The translations under genes and the position numbers were made by a program. This document shows, piece after piece, positions 15,739-24,344 of a stretch of DNA of 64,000 bases. Source of the stretch: Pseudonocardia kunmingensis (GTDB taxonomy: Bacteria; Actinomycetota; Actinomycetes; Mycobacteriales; Pseudonocardiaceae); assembly GCF_006716445.1 (NCBI RefSeq), contig NZ_VFPA01000002.1, positions 1,116,001 to 1,180,000 of the forward strand, written 5' to 3'. Below the pieces are notes generated by a model. That model was not told the origin of the DNA, searched no databases, and worked only from the letters and a program-made list of their open reading frames with translations. The stretch's first letter is position 1; every line of letters starts with the position of its first letter.

Positions 15739-17721
15739 TCAGTGCCAGCGCTTCCAGCAGCTGTCGAACTCGCTCTTCGCCTTCAGCAGGAACGCCTTGC
15801 CGGTGACCGCCTCGCCCGAGAGCCTGCCCAGCTCGTGGCCGACGATCCCGCACGTGTCGTGGAACGGGTCGGCGAGCGGATCGGTGTGCAGCTGCAGGGC
15901 GGCCACCAGGTCGGCGCTGACCGTCGTCTGCGAGTCGATCCCGGCGCACAGCTGCCCGAAGTGCGCGACCGCGTCGTCGTACCGCGCGGGCCGGGCGAGC
16001 GGCGCCCGGGCGACCTGCCGCAGCAGCGCGTACCAGTCACGGGGGTTCTCCGGGTCGAACAGCTCGCTGAGCTCCCACGCCACCTCGCCGATCCGGCCCA
16101 GCGCGAGGTCGTGGTACAGCTCGCCGACGCGGTCGGCGCGCGCTGTGGCAGCCGTGCGCAGGACCGTGTGGGCGGTCTCCCACTCCACCCCGGACACGCC
16201 GTCGTCACGACCCAGCCGGTGCGCGATGGCCCGGCGGGCGAAGGGGTGCATCCGCGGTGGTTCGGGCCCGTCCTCGGTCACGTGGTGGGTCACCCACAGG
16301 TCGCGTTCCCGGAACTCGGTGACCAGCAGGCCGATCTGCTCGTCCTCGGTGTCGAGGATCGGGTCGAAGCGCAGGTCGGACAGGTCGACCGCGATCCCCA
16401 TCAGCATCAGGGCCCGCCGCATCGTCTCGGTCCGGGAGCCGAGGACGAGGTCGAAGACCGTGTCGTCGAGCCGCTTCCCGGAGCGCCTCTCCTCCAGGCC
16501 GAACAGGCCGCGCAGGTCGTACCGCGCGGGGACGCTGCCGTGGCCCGGCACGCCGCCGATGCCCTCGAGGGCGCTGAAGACCATGTCCAGCCCGGCCGGG
16601 TGGGCCGCGGTCAGCCGGCGGGCGAACGCGACCGACGGGTGCTGCGCAGGACGCAGCCCGCGGCCGTGCGCGATCGCCTGCACGTCGGCGCCCGCGGGCT
16701 CGGTCGTCGCGGGCACGTCGTCGACGGGGTCGACCCACACCGGGTAGTACCGGCTCCCGCCGCGTCCGGGCCGTTGCGCGGACCACCGCTCCGGCGAGGC
16801 GTCCGGGAGGTCGTCCGGCTGCCAGCCCGCCGTGTCCTGGGCGGCGGCCTCGGGGAACCGCAGGTGGGAGGACGCCACCACGACCAGTGGACCGGAGGTT
16901 CCCGCCTGCGCCGTGAGCAGGTCGACGAAGCGGCTCGTCGGGGGCATGGCCACGTTGTCCAGCAGGACGAGGGCGCTCGTCCGCCGGACGAAGAACATGC
17001 CGGCCCCGCTCTCGTACTCGCCACGGAGGTCGGCCACGAAGGCCCGGCAGAGGACCTCGTCGACGAGGGCGCGGTTGCCGAGGAACTCCGCGACCGACAG
17101 CTCGACGAGGGCGTCCACCGGATCGGGGGAGTGGTGGCCGAGCCCGTCGCGGTACCACTGGACGCCGGCGCCGCGCAGCAGGGCGGCCGTGCGCGCGGCC
17201 TCGAGCGCGCCGTCCACGATCAGTCCGGCCGCGTTGTTCCAGTTGTCGCCCAGGCCCGCGAGGGCCGCGAGCGCCTGGGCCGACTCCCGCAACCACTGCC
17301 GTCCCTCGGGCCGGTTGCGCAGCTGCCGCCGGATCAGCTCCTTCCGCACCTGGGAGGCCGAGGCCACGTCGGGGTCGAGCGGCGCGCGCACCGCCTGCGC
17401 GCCGAGGAAGAAGCGTGGGAACCGGGCCCGGCCGAAACGTTCGACCTGCCGGCCGAGCTGGAACGCCAACCGGTTCGCCACGAGGTGCGGTCGCAGGTCG
17501 GTCGGCAGCTGCTCGCCGTCCAGGTGCGCCCGCGGCGCGTTCCACGTCCGCAGCCTGAGCAGGTCGGTCAGGAGGGCGGACGACTCCGAGCCGCGCGCTC
17601 CCCACAGCACGATGACCGGCAGGTCGTCGGGGTCGCGGTCGGGACGGTCACGTGCGGCGAACTCTGCGACGAGGCGGGTCAGAGTCGTCGACGCGTCGAA
17701 CACCGTCACCCCCGTGCGCAC
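15739..17721 (-). CDS. NTPase-like protein with degenerate Walker A
   Basis: About 660 aa from GTG 17721; GTG 17709 or 17703 are equally possible because none has a clear ribosome site. The nucleotide-binding strand reads VIVLWGARGSESSALLTDLL: the P-loop position keeps GxxGS but has Glu-Ser-Ser where GKT or GKS is expected, so the key lysine is missing. A Walker B-like strand follows (SALVLLDNVAMPP). The C-terminal half is helical. No enzymatic domain besides the NTPase fold is evident. It forms an operon with the downstream binding-protein-like gene. Without the lysine it may bind but not hydrolyse nucleotide, or act purely as a scaffold (inference). Confidence 0.65.
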   Translation of the reverse strand: MRTGVTVFDASTTLTRLVAEFAARDRPDRDPDDLPVIVLWGARGSESSALLTDLLRLRTWNAPRAHLDGEQLPTDLRPHLVANRLAFQLGRQVERFGRARFPRFFLGAQAVRAPLDPDVASASQVRKELIRRQLRNRPEGRQWLRESAQALAALAGLGDNWNNAAGLIVDGALEAARTAALLRGAGVQWYRDGLGHHSPDPVDALVELSVAEFLGNRALVDEVLCRAFVADLRGEYESGAGMFFVRRTSALVLLDNVAMPPTSRFVDLLTAQAGTSGPLVVVASSHLRFPEAAAQDTAGWQPDDLPDASPERWSAQRPGRGGSRYYPVWVDPVDDVPATTEPAGADVQAIAHGRGLRPAQHPSVAFARRLTAAHPAGLDMVFSALEGIGGVPGHGSVPARYDLRGLFGLEERRSGKRLDDTVFDLVLGSRTETMRRALMLMGIAVDLSDLRFDPILDTEDEQIGLLVTEFRERDLWVTHHVTEDGPEPPRMHPFARRAIAHRLGRDDGVSGVEWETAHTVLRTAATARADRVGELYHDLALGRIGEVAWELSELFDPENPRDWYALLRQVARAPLARPARYDDAVAHFGQLCAGIDSQTTVSADLVAALQLHTDPLADPFHDTCGIVGHELGRLSGEAVTGKAFLLKAKSEFDSCWKRWH

Positions 17722-17833
17722 ATGATCGGCGAAGAAGCGTCGAGAATACGCACGCAGAGCGACCGCGCCACTCCAACGGGGAGTATCCGATACATGATCG
17801 AGACGTGCCGGCCCTGCCGGCCCTCTGTGGCGA

Positions 17834-18508
17834 TCAGCCGTCCGAGGGCCCGGCGGCGTCCGCGGCGACGACGAGGACATGCAGGGTGCGCGGGCCGTGC
17901 ACACCCTCGACGCGGTCCAGCTCGATGTCGCTGGTCGCGCTCGGTCCGCTGATCCAGGTGCTCGGTCGGCGCGGGTCGAGCGCGGCCACCGCGTCCGGCA
18001 CCCCGGGCACGATCTGGTCGGTCCGCACCACGCAGACGTGCAGGTCCGGGACGAGCGTCGCCGCGCGGCGGCCCTGACCGTCGCCGTGGTCGAGCACGAT
18101 CGTCCCGGTCTCGGCGATGCCGAGCGCTGCGGTGGTCAGCACCCCGTCGCAGCGGTCCAGCTCGGCCACCGCGACGTCCGGGCCGTCGCGCACCACCTCG
18201 ATCCCGTCCGGGACCAGCGCGTCCGGGAAGCCGGGAGGCACGAGGACGCGCAACGGGCCGCTCGCCGACAGCGGGGTGCGGCCGCGCAGCGCGGCGGCGA
18301 CGAGGCCGGGGGCGGTGGCGGTGGTGGCCCGCTCGACGACCGCGCGGTAGTCCGCCACCTGCTCGGCGAACAGGTCCACGACCTGCTCGTGGGTGCGGTC
18401 CCGGGCCGGTTCGGGCCGGACCACGGGGACGTCGACGGCGGGGTCGACGTCGGGTACGTCGGCCAGTGCCCGCCGGGCCCGGCCGAGGATCGCCTCGCGC
18501 GCGTTCAC
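17834..18508 (-). CDS. lutC: LutC/YkgG-family lactate utilisation protein C
   Basis: 224 aa. Start GTG 18508 overlaps the lutB stop in a GTGA, with AGGAGG about ten bases upstream inside lutB. The LUD-domain features are clear: AILGRARRALADVP at the N-terminus and the core GIAETGTIVLDHGDGQGRRAATLVPDLHVCVV. LutC works with the iron-sulfur proteins LutA and LutB in the cytosolic oxidation of L-lactate to pyruvate. It is the last gene of lutABC; the unrelated NTPase-like gene starts 112 bp further on. Confidence 0.92.
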   Translation of the reverse strand: MNAREAILGRARRALADVPDVDPAVDVPVVRPEPARDRTHEQVVDLFAEQVADYRAVVERATTATAPGLVAAALRGRTPLSASGPLRVLVPPGFPDALVPDGIEVVRDGPDVAVAELDRCDGVLTTAALGIAETGTIVLDHGDGQGRRAATLVPDLHVCVVRTDQIVPGVPDAVAALDPRRPSTWISGPSATSDIELDRVEGVHGPRTLHVLVVAADAAGPSDG

Positions 18509-20004
18509 CGCGACTGCTCCTCCTCGCTGCGACCGCCGTCGGTGCGCGCCCACCACTGCCGGAACGACTCGCGGGCCGGGACCGGCACGTCGCGGGAGTC
18601 CGACCAGGCTCCCGCCGGTCCGGGGACCGCACCCAGCACCGAACGGCCGCCGGGTGCGGTGCGTCCCAGCTTCGCCGCGAGCCGCCCGCCCAGCCCGGCG
18701 GCCCGTTCCGCGGCGGCGGTGCGCGACGGTGTCGAGAACGCCCACGACGCCGCCTTCATCGCCATGTCCTGCACCGACGGCACCCGCGAGGCCCGCTTGT
18801 GCGCGTCCACGACCTGGGCGCGCAGGTGCACGAGCACCTCGGGGATGTCGATGCGCACCGGGCAGACCTCGAAGCACGCGCCGCACAGGCTGGAGGCGTA
18901 GGGCAGCGAGTCGGTCTGCGCGTCGTTGCCGACCCCGCGCAGCAGCGGGGTGAGGATCGCACCGATCGGGCCCGGGTAGACCGAGCCGTACGCGTGCCCG
19001 CCGGTGCGCTCGTAGACGGGGCAGACGTTCAGGCAGGCCGAGCAGCGGATGCAGCGCAGCGCCTGCCGCCCGGTCGGATCGGCCAGCACGTCGGTGCGGC
19101 CGTTGTCCAGCAGCACCACGTGCACCTCCTGCGGCCCGTCCCCGGGCGTGACGCCGGTCCAGGTGGAGGTGTAGGGGTTCATCCGCTCACCGGTGGACGA
19201 GCGCGGGAGCAGCTGCAGCATCACGTCCAGGTCCTGGTGGGTCGCCAGCACCTTCTCGATGCCGACCACCGACACCAGCACCTCCGGCAGGGTCAGGCAC
19301 ATCCGGCCGTTGCCCTCGGACTCGACCACGGCCAGCGTGCCGGTCTCGGCGACGGCGAAGTTCGCCCCGGACACGGCCACCCGCGCCCGCAGGAACTTCT
19401 CCCGGAGGTGGGCTCGTGCCGCCGCCGCCAGCCGGGCGGGCTCGTCGGTCAGGTCCGCGGGTGCCGGCCGGCCGGCCCGGCCCATCTCGCGCAGGAAGAT
19501 CTCCCGGATCTCCGCGCGGTTGCGGTGGATCGCGGGGACCAGGATGTGGCTGGGCAGGTCGTCGCCGAGCTGGACGATCAGCTCGGCCAGGTCCGTCTCC
19601 CACGCGCGGATCCCCGCGGCCTCCAGCGCGCCGTTCAGGTCGATCTCCTGGGTGGCCATCGACTTGACCTTGACGACCTCGTCCGCGCCGTGCCTGCGGG
19701 CGATGTCGACGACGATCGCGTTGGCCTCGGCGGCGTCGCGGGCCCAGTGCACGGTCGCGCCCGCCGCGGTCAGCGAGCGCTCCAGCTGCTCGAGGTAGTC
19801 CGGCAGGTGCCGCAGCACCCGGTTCTTGATCGCCTCGCCCGCCAGCCGCAGCTGCTCCCACTCGTCGACCTCGCCGACCACCCTCGCCCGCTTGGTGCGG
19901 ATCGTGCCGGTGGCGTGCGCCAGGTTCCGGCGCAGCTGGGAGTCCTCCAGCGCGGCCTTCGCCGCGGTGGGGAACGCGGGCGTGCCGAGGAAGGTGCCAC
20001 TCAC
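18505..20004 (-). CDS. lutB: LutB iron-sulfur lactate utilisation protein
   Basis: 499 aa from GTG 20004, overlapping the lutA stop by four bases. The N-terminal LUD domain (ETGTLAVVESEGNGR at ~220-234) is followed by a ferredoxin-like segment with two clusters: Cys318-Cys321-Cys324-Cys328 (CIRCSACLNVCPVY) and Cys374-Cys377-Cys381 (CGACFEVCPVRI). A DUF3390-type tail follows. This matches LutB/YkgF in length and order. It transfers electrons in the LutABC lactate dehydrogenase complex. The GTGA overlaps on both sides imply fixed stoichiometry by translational coupling. Confidence 0.95.
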   Translation of the reverse strand: MSGTFLGTPAFPTAAKAALEDSQLRRNLAHATGTIRTKRARVVGEVDEWEQLRLAGEAIKNRVLRHLPDYLEQLERSLTAAGATVHWARDAAEANAIVVDIARRHGADEVVKVKSMATQEIDLNGALEAAGIRAWETDLAELIVQLGDDLPSHILVPAIHRNRAEIREIFLREMGRAGRPAPADLTDEPARLAAAARAHLREKFLRARVAVSGANFAVAETGTLAVVESEGNGRMCLTLPEVLVSVVGIEKVLATHQDLDVMLQLLPRSSTGERMNPYTSTWTGVTPGDGPQEVHVVLLDNGRTDVLADPTGRQALRCIRCSACLNVCPVYERTGGHAYGSVYPGPIGAILTPLLRGVGNDAQTDSLPYASSLCGACFEVCPVRIDIPEVLVHLRAQVVDAHKRASRVPSVQDMAMKAASWAFSTPSRTAAAERAAGLGGRLAAKLGRTAPGGRSVLGAVPGPAGAWSDSRDVPVPARESFRQWWARTDGGRSEEEQSR

Positions 20005-20810
20005 CTCGCCACCTCCCGCCCCTGCGGCAGGTCGGTCCCCGGGCTCCGCTCGTCCGCCGCCCGGCCCGCCGAGGAGATCACCGGCTCCGTCTGGGCCAGC
20101 ACCTCGGCCAGGTGCATCACCCGCACGCCCGACCGCTGCCGGGACAGCAGCCCGCCGACGTGCATCAGGCAGGAGTTGTCCCCGGCGACGAGCACCTCGG
20201 CCCCGGTCTCCCGGACGTGGCGGGCCTTGTCGTTGCCCATCGCGATCGAGGTCTCGGCGTTCTTCATCGCGAACGTGCCGCCGAACCCGCAGCACTCCGC
20301 GGCACCGGGCAGCTCGGCAAGCGTCAGCCCGCGGACCGCGCGCAGGAGCCGGGTCGGCCGGTCGCCGACGCCGAGCATCCGCAGCGAGTGGCAGGTCGGG
20401 TGGTAGGTGACCCGGTGCGGGAAGTACGCGCCGACGTCCACCGTCTCGAGCACGTCGACCAGGTACTCGGAGAGCTCGTACACCGGCGGTGCCGCGGCCA
20501 CCGCGCGGACCAGGCCCGGGTCGCCGGAGCGCTGCGCGACCAGGCCGTGCTGGTGGCGCACCGAGCCCGCGCAGGACCCGGACGGGGCGATGATCGCCTC
20601 GCACCCGGCGAACGCGTCGAGGTGGTTGCGCACCAGCGGGACCGCCTCGTCCAGGTAGCCGGTGTTCACCATCGGCTGCCCGCAGCAGGTCTGCGCGGCC
20701 GGGAACTCGACGTCCACCCCGAGCCTGCGCAGCACGGTGACGACGGCCTTGCCGGTGTCCGGGAACAGGGCGTCGTTGATGCACGTGATCATCAGACCGA
20801 CCCGCGTCAT
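20001..20810 (-). CDS. lutA: LutA-type cysteine-rich (CCG) protein
   Basis: 269 aa, ATG 20810 with GGAGG four bases upstream. Two CCG domains are visible: TCCGQPMVNTGY near 42-53 and ECCGFGGTFAMK in the second half, plus HPTCHSLRML. CCG domains hold non-cubane iron-sulfur clusters, as in LutA/YkgE, GlpC and heterodisulfide reductase. It is the first gene of lutABC. No lactate permease or FadR-type LldR gene lies next to it; the nearest regulators belong to other cassettes. A short FadR-like dyad at 20849-20857 lies upstream. Confidence 0.95.
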   Translation of the reverse strand: MTRVGLMITCINDALFPDTGKAVVTVLRRLGVDVEFPAAQTCCGQPMVNTGYLDEAVPLVRNHLDAFAGCEAIIAPSGSCAGSVRHQHGLVAQRSGDPGLVRAVAAAPPVYELSEYLVDVLETVDVGAYFPHRVTYHPTCHSLRMLGVGDRPTRLLRAVRGLTLAELPGAAECCGFGGTFAMKNAETSIAMGNDKARHVRETGAEVLVAGDNSCLMHVGGLLSRQRSGVRVMHLAEVLAQTEPVISSAGRAADERSPGTDLPQGREVAR

Positions 20811-20848
20811 GCCGCCTCCGCGACGAGCTGTGGTGGGTGGAGGAGCTC

Positions 20849-20857
20849 GGTCCGACC
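20849..20857. promoter_or_regulatory. Possible FadR/LldR-type half-dyad upstream of lutA
   Basis: On the minus strand the segment reads TGGTCGGACCGA, close to the TNGTNNNACNA pattern bound by FCD/FadR regulators such as LldR. The core GGTC-N-GACC is a perfect nine-base dyad, 39 bp upstream of the lutA start. It is short enough to arise by chance. Confidence 0.3.
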
Positions 20858-20905
20858 ACGGTAGCCATCGATCAGGACGCGGGACGCAGGAGGTCCGCGA
20901 GCTGG

Positions 20906-22720
20906 TCATCCGTCCTGAGGAGGAGCGGGGGACCGGCCCGCAGCCGTCGGCGTCCCCGCAGCCGCCCGCGTCGCGTCCTGCGACCAGGCCGCCCACAGGT
21001 GCGCGTACCGGCCACCGGCCGCGACGAGCTCGTCGTGGGTGCCCCGCTCGACCACCCGGCCCGCCTCGAGGACGACGACCAGGTCCGCGGCGGCCGCCTG
21101 CGTGAGCCGGTGCGCGATCACCAGCCCGGTCCGGCCCTCGAGCGCGACGGCGGCGGCCCGTTCGAGCTGCCGCGCGCCGGAGCTGCCCGCCTCCGCGGTG
21201 GCCTCGTCCAGCACCGCCACCGGCCGGTCGGCCAGCACGAGCCGCGCCAACGCGAGCTGCTGGGCCTGCTCGACGGTGAGGCCGGTGCCGCCGGCCCCCA
21301 CCACCGTCGACAGGCCGGACGGGAGTCCCTCGGCCCAGCCGAGCGCACCGACGGCGTCGAGGGCGGCGCGCAGGTCGTCGTCGGTGGCGTCCGGGCGGGC
21401 GAGCCGCAGGTCGTCGGCGAGCGGCCCGGCGAAGACGTGGACCTCCTGGGTGATCAGCGCGACGGTCTCGCGGATGCCGTCGGCCCCGAGCTCGGGCAGG
21501 GGCGCGTCCCCGATCCGCACGGTTCCGGCACGGGGCGCGTGCACGCCGGCCACCAGCTTCGCCAGCGTCGTCTTGCCCGCACCGCTCGAGCCCACCAGCG
21601 CGACCGTGGTGCCGGGGTCGACCTCGAGGTCGACGTCGTCGAGCACGAGGTGCCCGTCGACGTAGCCGAAGGACACGCCCTTGACCGTGATCCCGGTGTC
21701 GGCCGGGCGCGCGGCACGCGCCGGCGCCGGTGCCTGCGGGAGGTCGGCGACGCCGACGATCCGGGCGAGGCCGGCACCCGCCGACTGCACGGTGTCCAGC
21801 AGGAACAGCACCTGGTTGACGGGCGTGAACAGGTTGATGAAGTACAGCGCGGCCGCCGTGGCGGTGCCGATCGTGGCCGTGCCGCCGCGCACCAGCAGGA
21901 AGCCCGTCGTCAGCACGGCGGCGGCCCCGACCAGCTCGGCGCCGTTGAGCCGCCCGAAGAACCGGGTCTGGAAGCGCACCACCTCCATCGCAAGGTGCAC
22001 CACCTCGGCGGAGCGGGCGCGGACCAGCCGGGTGTGCTGCGCGGCGAGCCCGAACGCCCGCACGGTCTCGACGCCGCCCACGGTCTCGAGCAGCTGCTGC
22101 TGCTGGGCGCCGCCTGCGCGGCGCTGCGCGGCGTAGAACGGGCCCGACCGGCGCAGGAACCAGCGCGCCGTCGCGGCCTGGATCGGCACCGCGAGCAGGG
22201 CCGCGAGCAGGAACCGCCAGTCGAGCACGGCGAGGCCGACCAGCGTCAGCAGGATCATCAGGGCGGCGCGGGCGAAGTCGGGCACCGCGTGGCGCACCGC
22301 GTCGCCGACCAGGGCGATGTCGGTGCTCACCCGCGATGTCAGGTCGCCCGAGCCGGCGGCTTCGATCTGCTCCAGAGGCAGCCGCAGCGCGCGGTCGACG
22401 AACCGCTCGCGCAGCGCGGCGAGCATGCCCTCGCCCACCCGTGCCACCAGGCCCACCCCGACCACGGCCAGCGCGCCCTCGACCACCGCGACGGCCACCA
22501 GCGCGAGCACCGGGCCCGTGACCGCGTCCGCGCCCTGCCCGGTGGCCGCGATGTCGACGACCCGGCCGAGCAGCGGCGCGGTGAGCAGCGCGCTCGCCGC
22601 CGCGGCGACCAGCGCCACCAGCGCGGCGAGCGCCCGTGCCCGGTGCGGGTGCAGCAGCTCGCCGAGCACGGCGAGCACCCGGGCGCCGGAGGTGACCGGC
22701 AGGAGCGTCCGCTCGTTCAC
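20906..22720 (-). CDS. ABC exporter half-transporter (catalytic Walker motifs, degenerate signature)
   Basis: 604 aa, GTG 22720 overlapping the upstream ABC stop (GTGA). The N-terminal ~310 residues form a six-helix exporter membrane domain; the nucleotide-binding domain starts at ~345. Walker A is canonical (LVGSSGAGKTTLAKLVAG) and Walker B plus the catalytic Glu are canonical (VAVLDEATAEAG), but the signature loop reads TGLTVEQAQQLALARL instead of LSGGQ. The partner encoded at 22717 has exactly the opposite defects. Together they form a heterodimeric type IV ABC exporter with one working ATP site. The substrate is unknown; an iron-box-like sequence at the operon start makes siderophore traffic one option. 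Confidence 0.92.
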   Translation of the reverse strand: MNERTLLPVTSGARVLAVLGELLHPHRARALAALVALVAAAASALLTAPLLGRVVDIAATGQGADAVTGPVLALVAVAVVEGALAVVGVGLVARVGEGMLAALRERFVDRALRLPLEQIEAAGSGDLTSRVSTDIALVGDAVRHAVPDFARAALMILLTLVGLAVLDWRFLLAALLAVPIQAATARWFLRRSGPFYAAQRRAGGAQQQQLLETVGGVETVRAFGLAAQHTRLVRARSAEVVHLAMEVVRFQTRFFGRLNGAELVGAAAVLTTGFLLVRGGTATIGTATAAALYFINLFTPVNQVLFLLDTVQSAGAGLARIVGVADLPQAPAPARAARPADTGITVKGVSFGYVDGHLVLDDVDLEVDPGTTVALVGSSGAGKTTLAKLVAGVHAPRAGTVRIGDAPLPELGADGIRETVALITQEVHVFAGPLADDLRLARPDATDDDLRAALDAVGALGWAEGLPSGLSTVVGAGGTGLTVEQAQQLALARLVLADRPVAVLDEATAEAGSSGARQLERAAAVALEGRTGLVIAHRLTQAAAADLVVVLEAGRVVERGTHDELVAAGGRYAHLWAAWSQDATRAAAGTPTAAGRSPAPPQDG

Positions 22721-24318
22721 GCCAGCTCCACCACCCGGTCCGCGGCACCGAGCAGCGCGGGGCTCGAGGTCACCACGATCGTCGTGCGGCCGTCCCGCAT
22801 GCGCCGCAGGCCGGCTGCGATCTCGGCCTCCGTGACGGCGTCGACCGCGGTGGTCGGGTCGTGCAGCACGAGGACGATGGCGTCCGCGGCCAGTGCGCGG
22901 GCCAGCGCGATGCGTTGCCGTTGCCCACCGGACAGGGCGCTGCCGTGCTCGGCGACCTGGGTGGCGTCGCCGTCCGGGAGCACGTCGCTGACCTGGTCGG
23001 CGCGAGCGGCCCGCATCGCCTGCTCGACCCGTTGCCCACCGGCGGCGACGTTCTCGCGCACGGTGCCGGCGAACAGCCGGGCGTCGTGCGTCGCGACCAG
23101 CACCCGTGCCCGTGCCGCGCCGAGTTCGGCGGCGGCGAGGTCCACGCCGTCGAGCTCGATCGACCCGGACGCGGGCTCGACCTGCCTGCCGAGGCACGCG
23201 AGCAGGGTGGTCGCCGCCGCCGGATCGCGCGACCGCACCCCGAGCAGCTCACCGGGCGCGACGTCCAGGTCGACCCCGTGGAGCGGCCCGCAGTGCAGCC
23301 CCCGGACCGTCAGCCGCCCTGGCCCGTCCGGCAGCTCACCGCCGCCGCCGTGCACCGCGGCGGGAGCGGACAGCAACTCGGCGATCCGGGTCGCCGATGC
23401 CCTGGCCTGCGCGAACCGCGCGCTGACGCGGCCGAACACCTGCAGCGGGCCGAGCAGGAACTGCGCGAGCCCGACGGCGGCGACCAGGCCGCCGATCGAG
23501 ATCGCACCGTCCGCGGCGAGCCGGCCGCCGACCAGCGCCACCAGCGCGAGGAACAGCCCGTTGGCGATCAGCACCGCTCCGGAGTACTGCGCCTGCGCGC
23601 CGGTGGCCCGGAGGGTGGCCGCCAACGCGTCCTGGCTGGTGGTGGCGTAGCGGGAGACGGCGGCCGGTTCGGCGCCGATCCCCTTCAGCACGCGGATGCC
23701 GGCGACGAGGTCGGCGGCCACCCCGGAGGCGCGGGCCGCCCGTTCCTGCTCCGGGGCGCTGCGCCGCTCGAGGGGCCGGCCCAGCAGGTGCACGAGGTAG
23801 AGCAGCGGCGGGGTGCCCAGCAGGACCAGCAGCCCGAGCGGCACCGACGTCCGCAGCAGCGAGATCGCCGCGACGACCAGCGCCGCGACCGCCGCGAGAC
23901 CCATCGGGAGGGCGAACAGGGAGACCCCCACCCGCTTCGCGTCGGCCACGGCGACGGCGGTGAGCTCGCCCGGGAGCCGCCCGTTGTCGGCCCCACCGGT
24001 GGGATCGAGCACCCGGTCGGCCACCAGGTGGCGCAACCGCTGGTCGGTCCGCACGTCGGCGAGCCAGGCGTAGCGCGCCCCGAACCGGTAGCAGGTCGAC
24101 AGGAACGCGAAGTCCACGGCGAGCACCGCGAGCCACAGCACGAGCGCGCCGACGTCGCCGGTGCCCACGGCGCGGTCGATCACGACCCCCACCAGGACGG
24201 GGACCAGCGCCTCGCCCACCTGGTGGCCGCAGAGCAACAGGGTTGCGGCAGCGATCGCACGACGCTGGTCGCGGAAGGAGCCCGCCACCACCGCACGACC
24301 AGCGAGCACTTCCGGCAC
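22717..24318 (-). CDS. ABC exporter half-transporter (degenerate Walker A/B, intact LSGGQ)
   Basis: 533 aa from GTG 24318. Six hydrophobic helices (~15-290) precede a nucleotide-binding domain in which Walker A reads GVRSRDPAAATTLLACLG with no GK[ST], and the Walker B catalytic glutamate position is Pro (LVLHDPTTAVD). The signature ALSGGQRQRIALARA is perfect. It therefore donates LSGGQ to the partner's ATP site but cannot hydrolyse ATP at its own. It lies only 26 bp downstream of the Old Yellow Enzyme stop, so read-through is possible, but an iron-box-like element overlaps its start. The true start may be one of the next in-frame GTGs. Confidence 0.9.
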   Translation of the reverse strand: MPEVLAGRAVVAGSFRDQRRAIAAATLLLCGHQVGEALVPVLVGVVIDRAVGTGDVGALVLWLAVLAVDFAFLSTCYRFGARYAWLADVRTDQRLRHLVADRVLDPTGGADNGRLPGELTAVAVADAKRVGVSLFALPMGLAAVAALVVAAISLLRTSVPLGLLVLLGTPPLLYLVHLLGRPLERRSAPEQERAARASGVAADLVAGIRVLKGIGAEPAAVSRYATTSQDALAATLRATGAQAQYSGAVLIANGLFLALVALVGGRLAADGAISIGGLVAAVGLAQFLLGPLQVFGRVSARFAQARASATRIAELLSAPAAVHGGGGELPDGPGRLTVRGLHCGPLHGVDLDVAPGELLGVRSRDPAAATTLLACLGRQVEPASGSIELDGVDLAAAELGAARARVLVATHDARLFAGTVRENVAAGGQRVEQAMRAARADQVSDVLPDGDATQVAEHGSALSGGQRQRIALARALAADAIVLVLHDPTTAVDAVTEAEIAAGLRRMRDGRTTIVVTSSPALLGAADRVVELA

Positions 24319-24336
24319 CCGGTGAGGCTACCCTCA
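24318..24336. promoter_or_regulatory. Weak IdeR/DmdR iron-box-like sequence
   Basis: CCCGGTGAGGCTACCCTCA matches 13 of 19 positions of the IdeR consensus TWAGGTWAGSCTWACCTWA. It is also part of an 18-bp dyad, GGTGAGG-N4-CCTCACC (24321-24338). It overlaps the start of the ABC exporter operon. The match is weaker than the one at 61423. Confidence 0.35.
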
Positions 24337-24344
24337 CCTGCCCG

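Noticed and set aside
17709-17904. N-terminal extension of the NTPase-like protein
   Set aside because: The frame is open further upstream but overlaps the 3' end of lutC in antisense composition and lacks family-like sequence.
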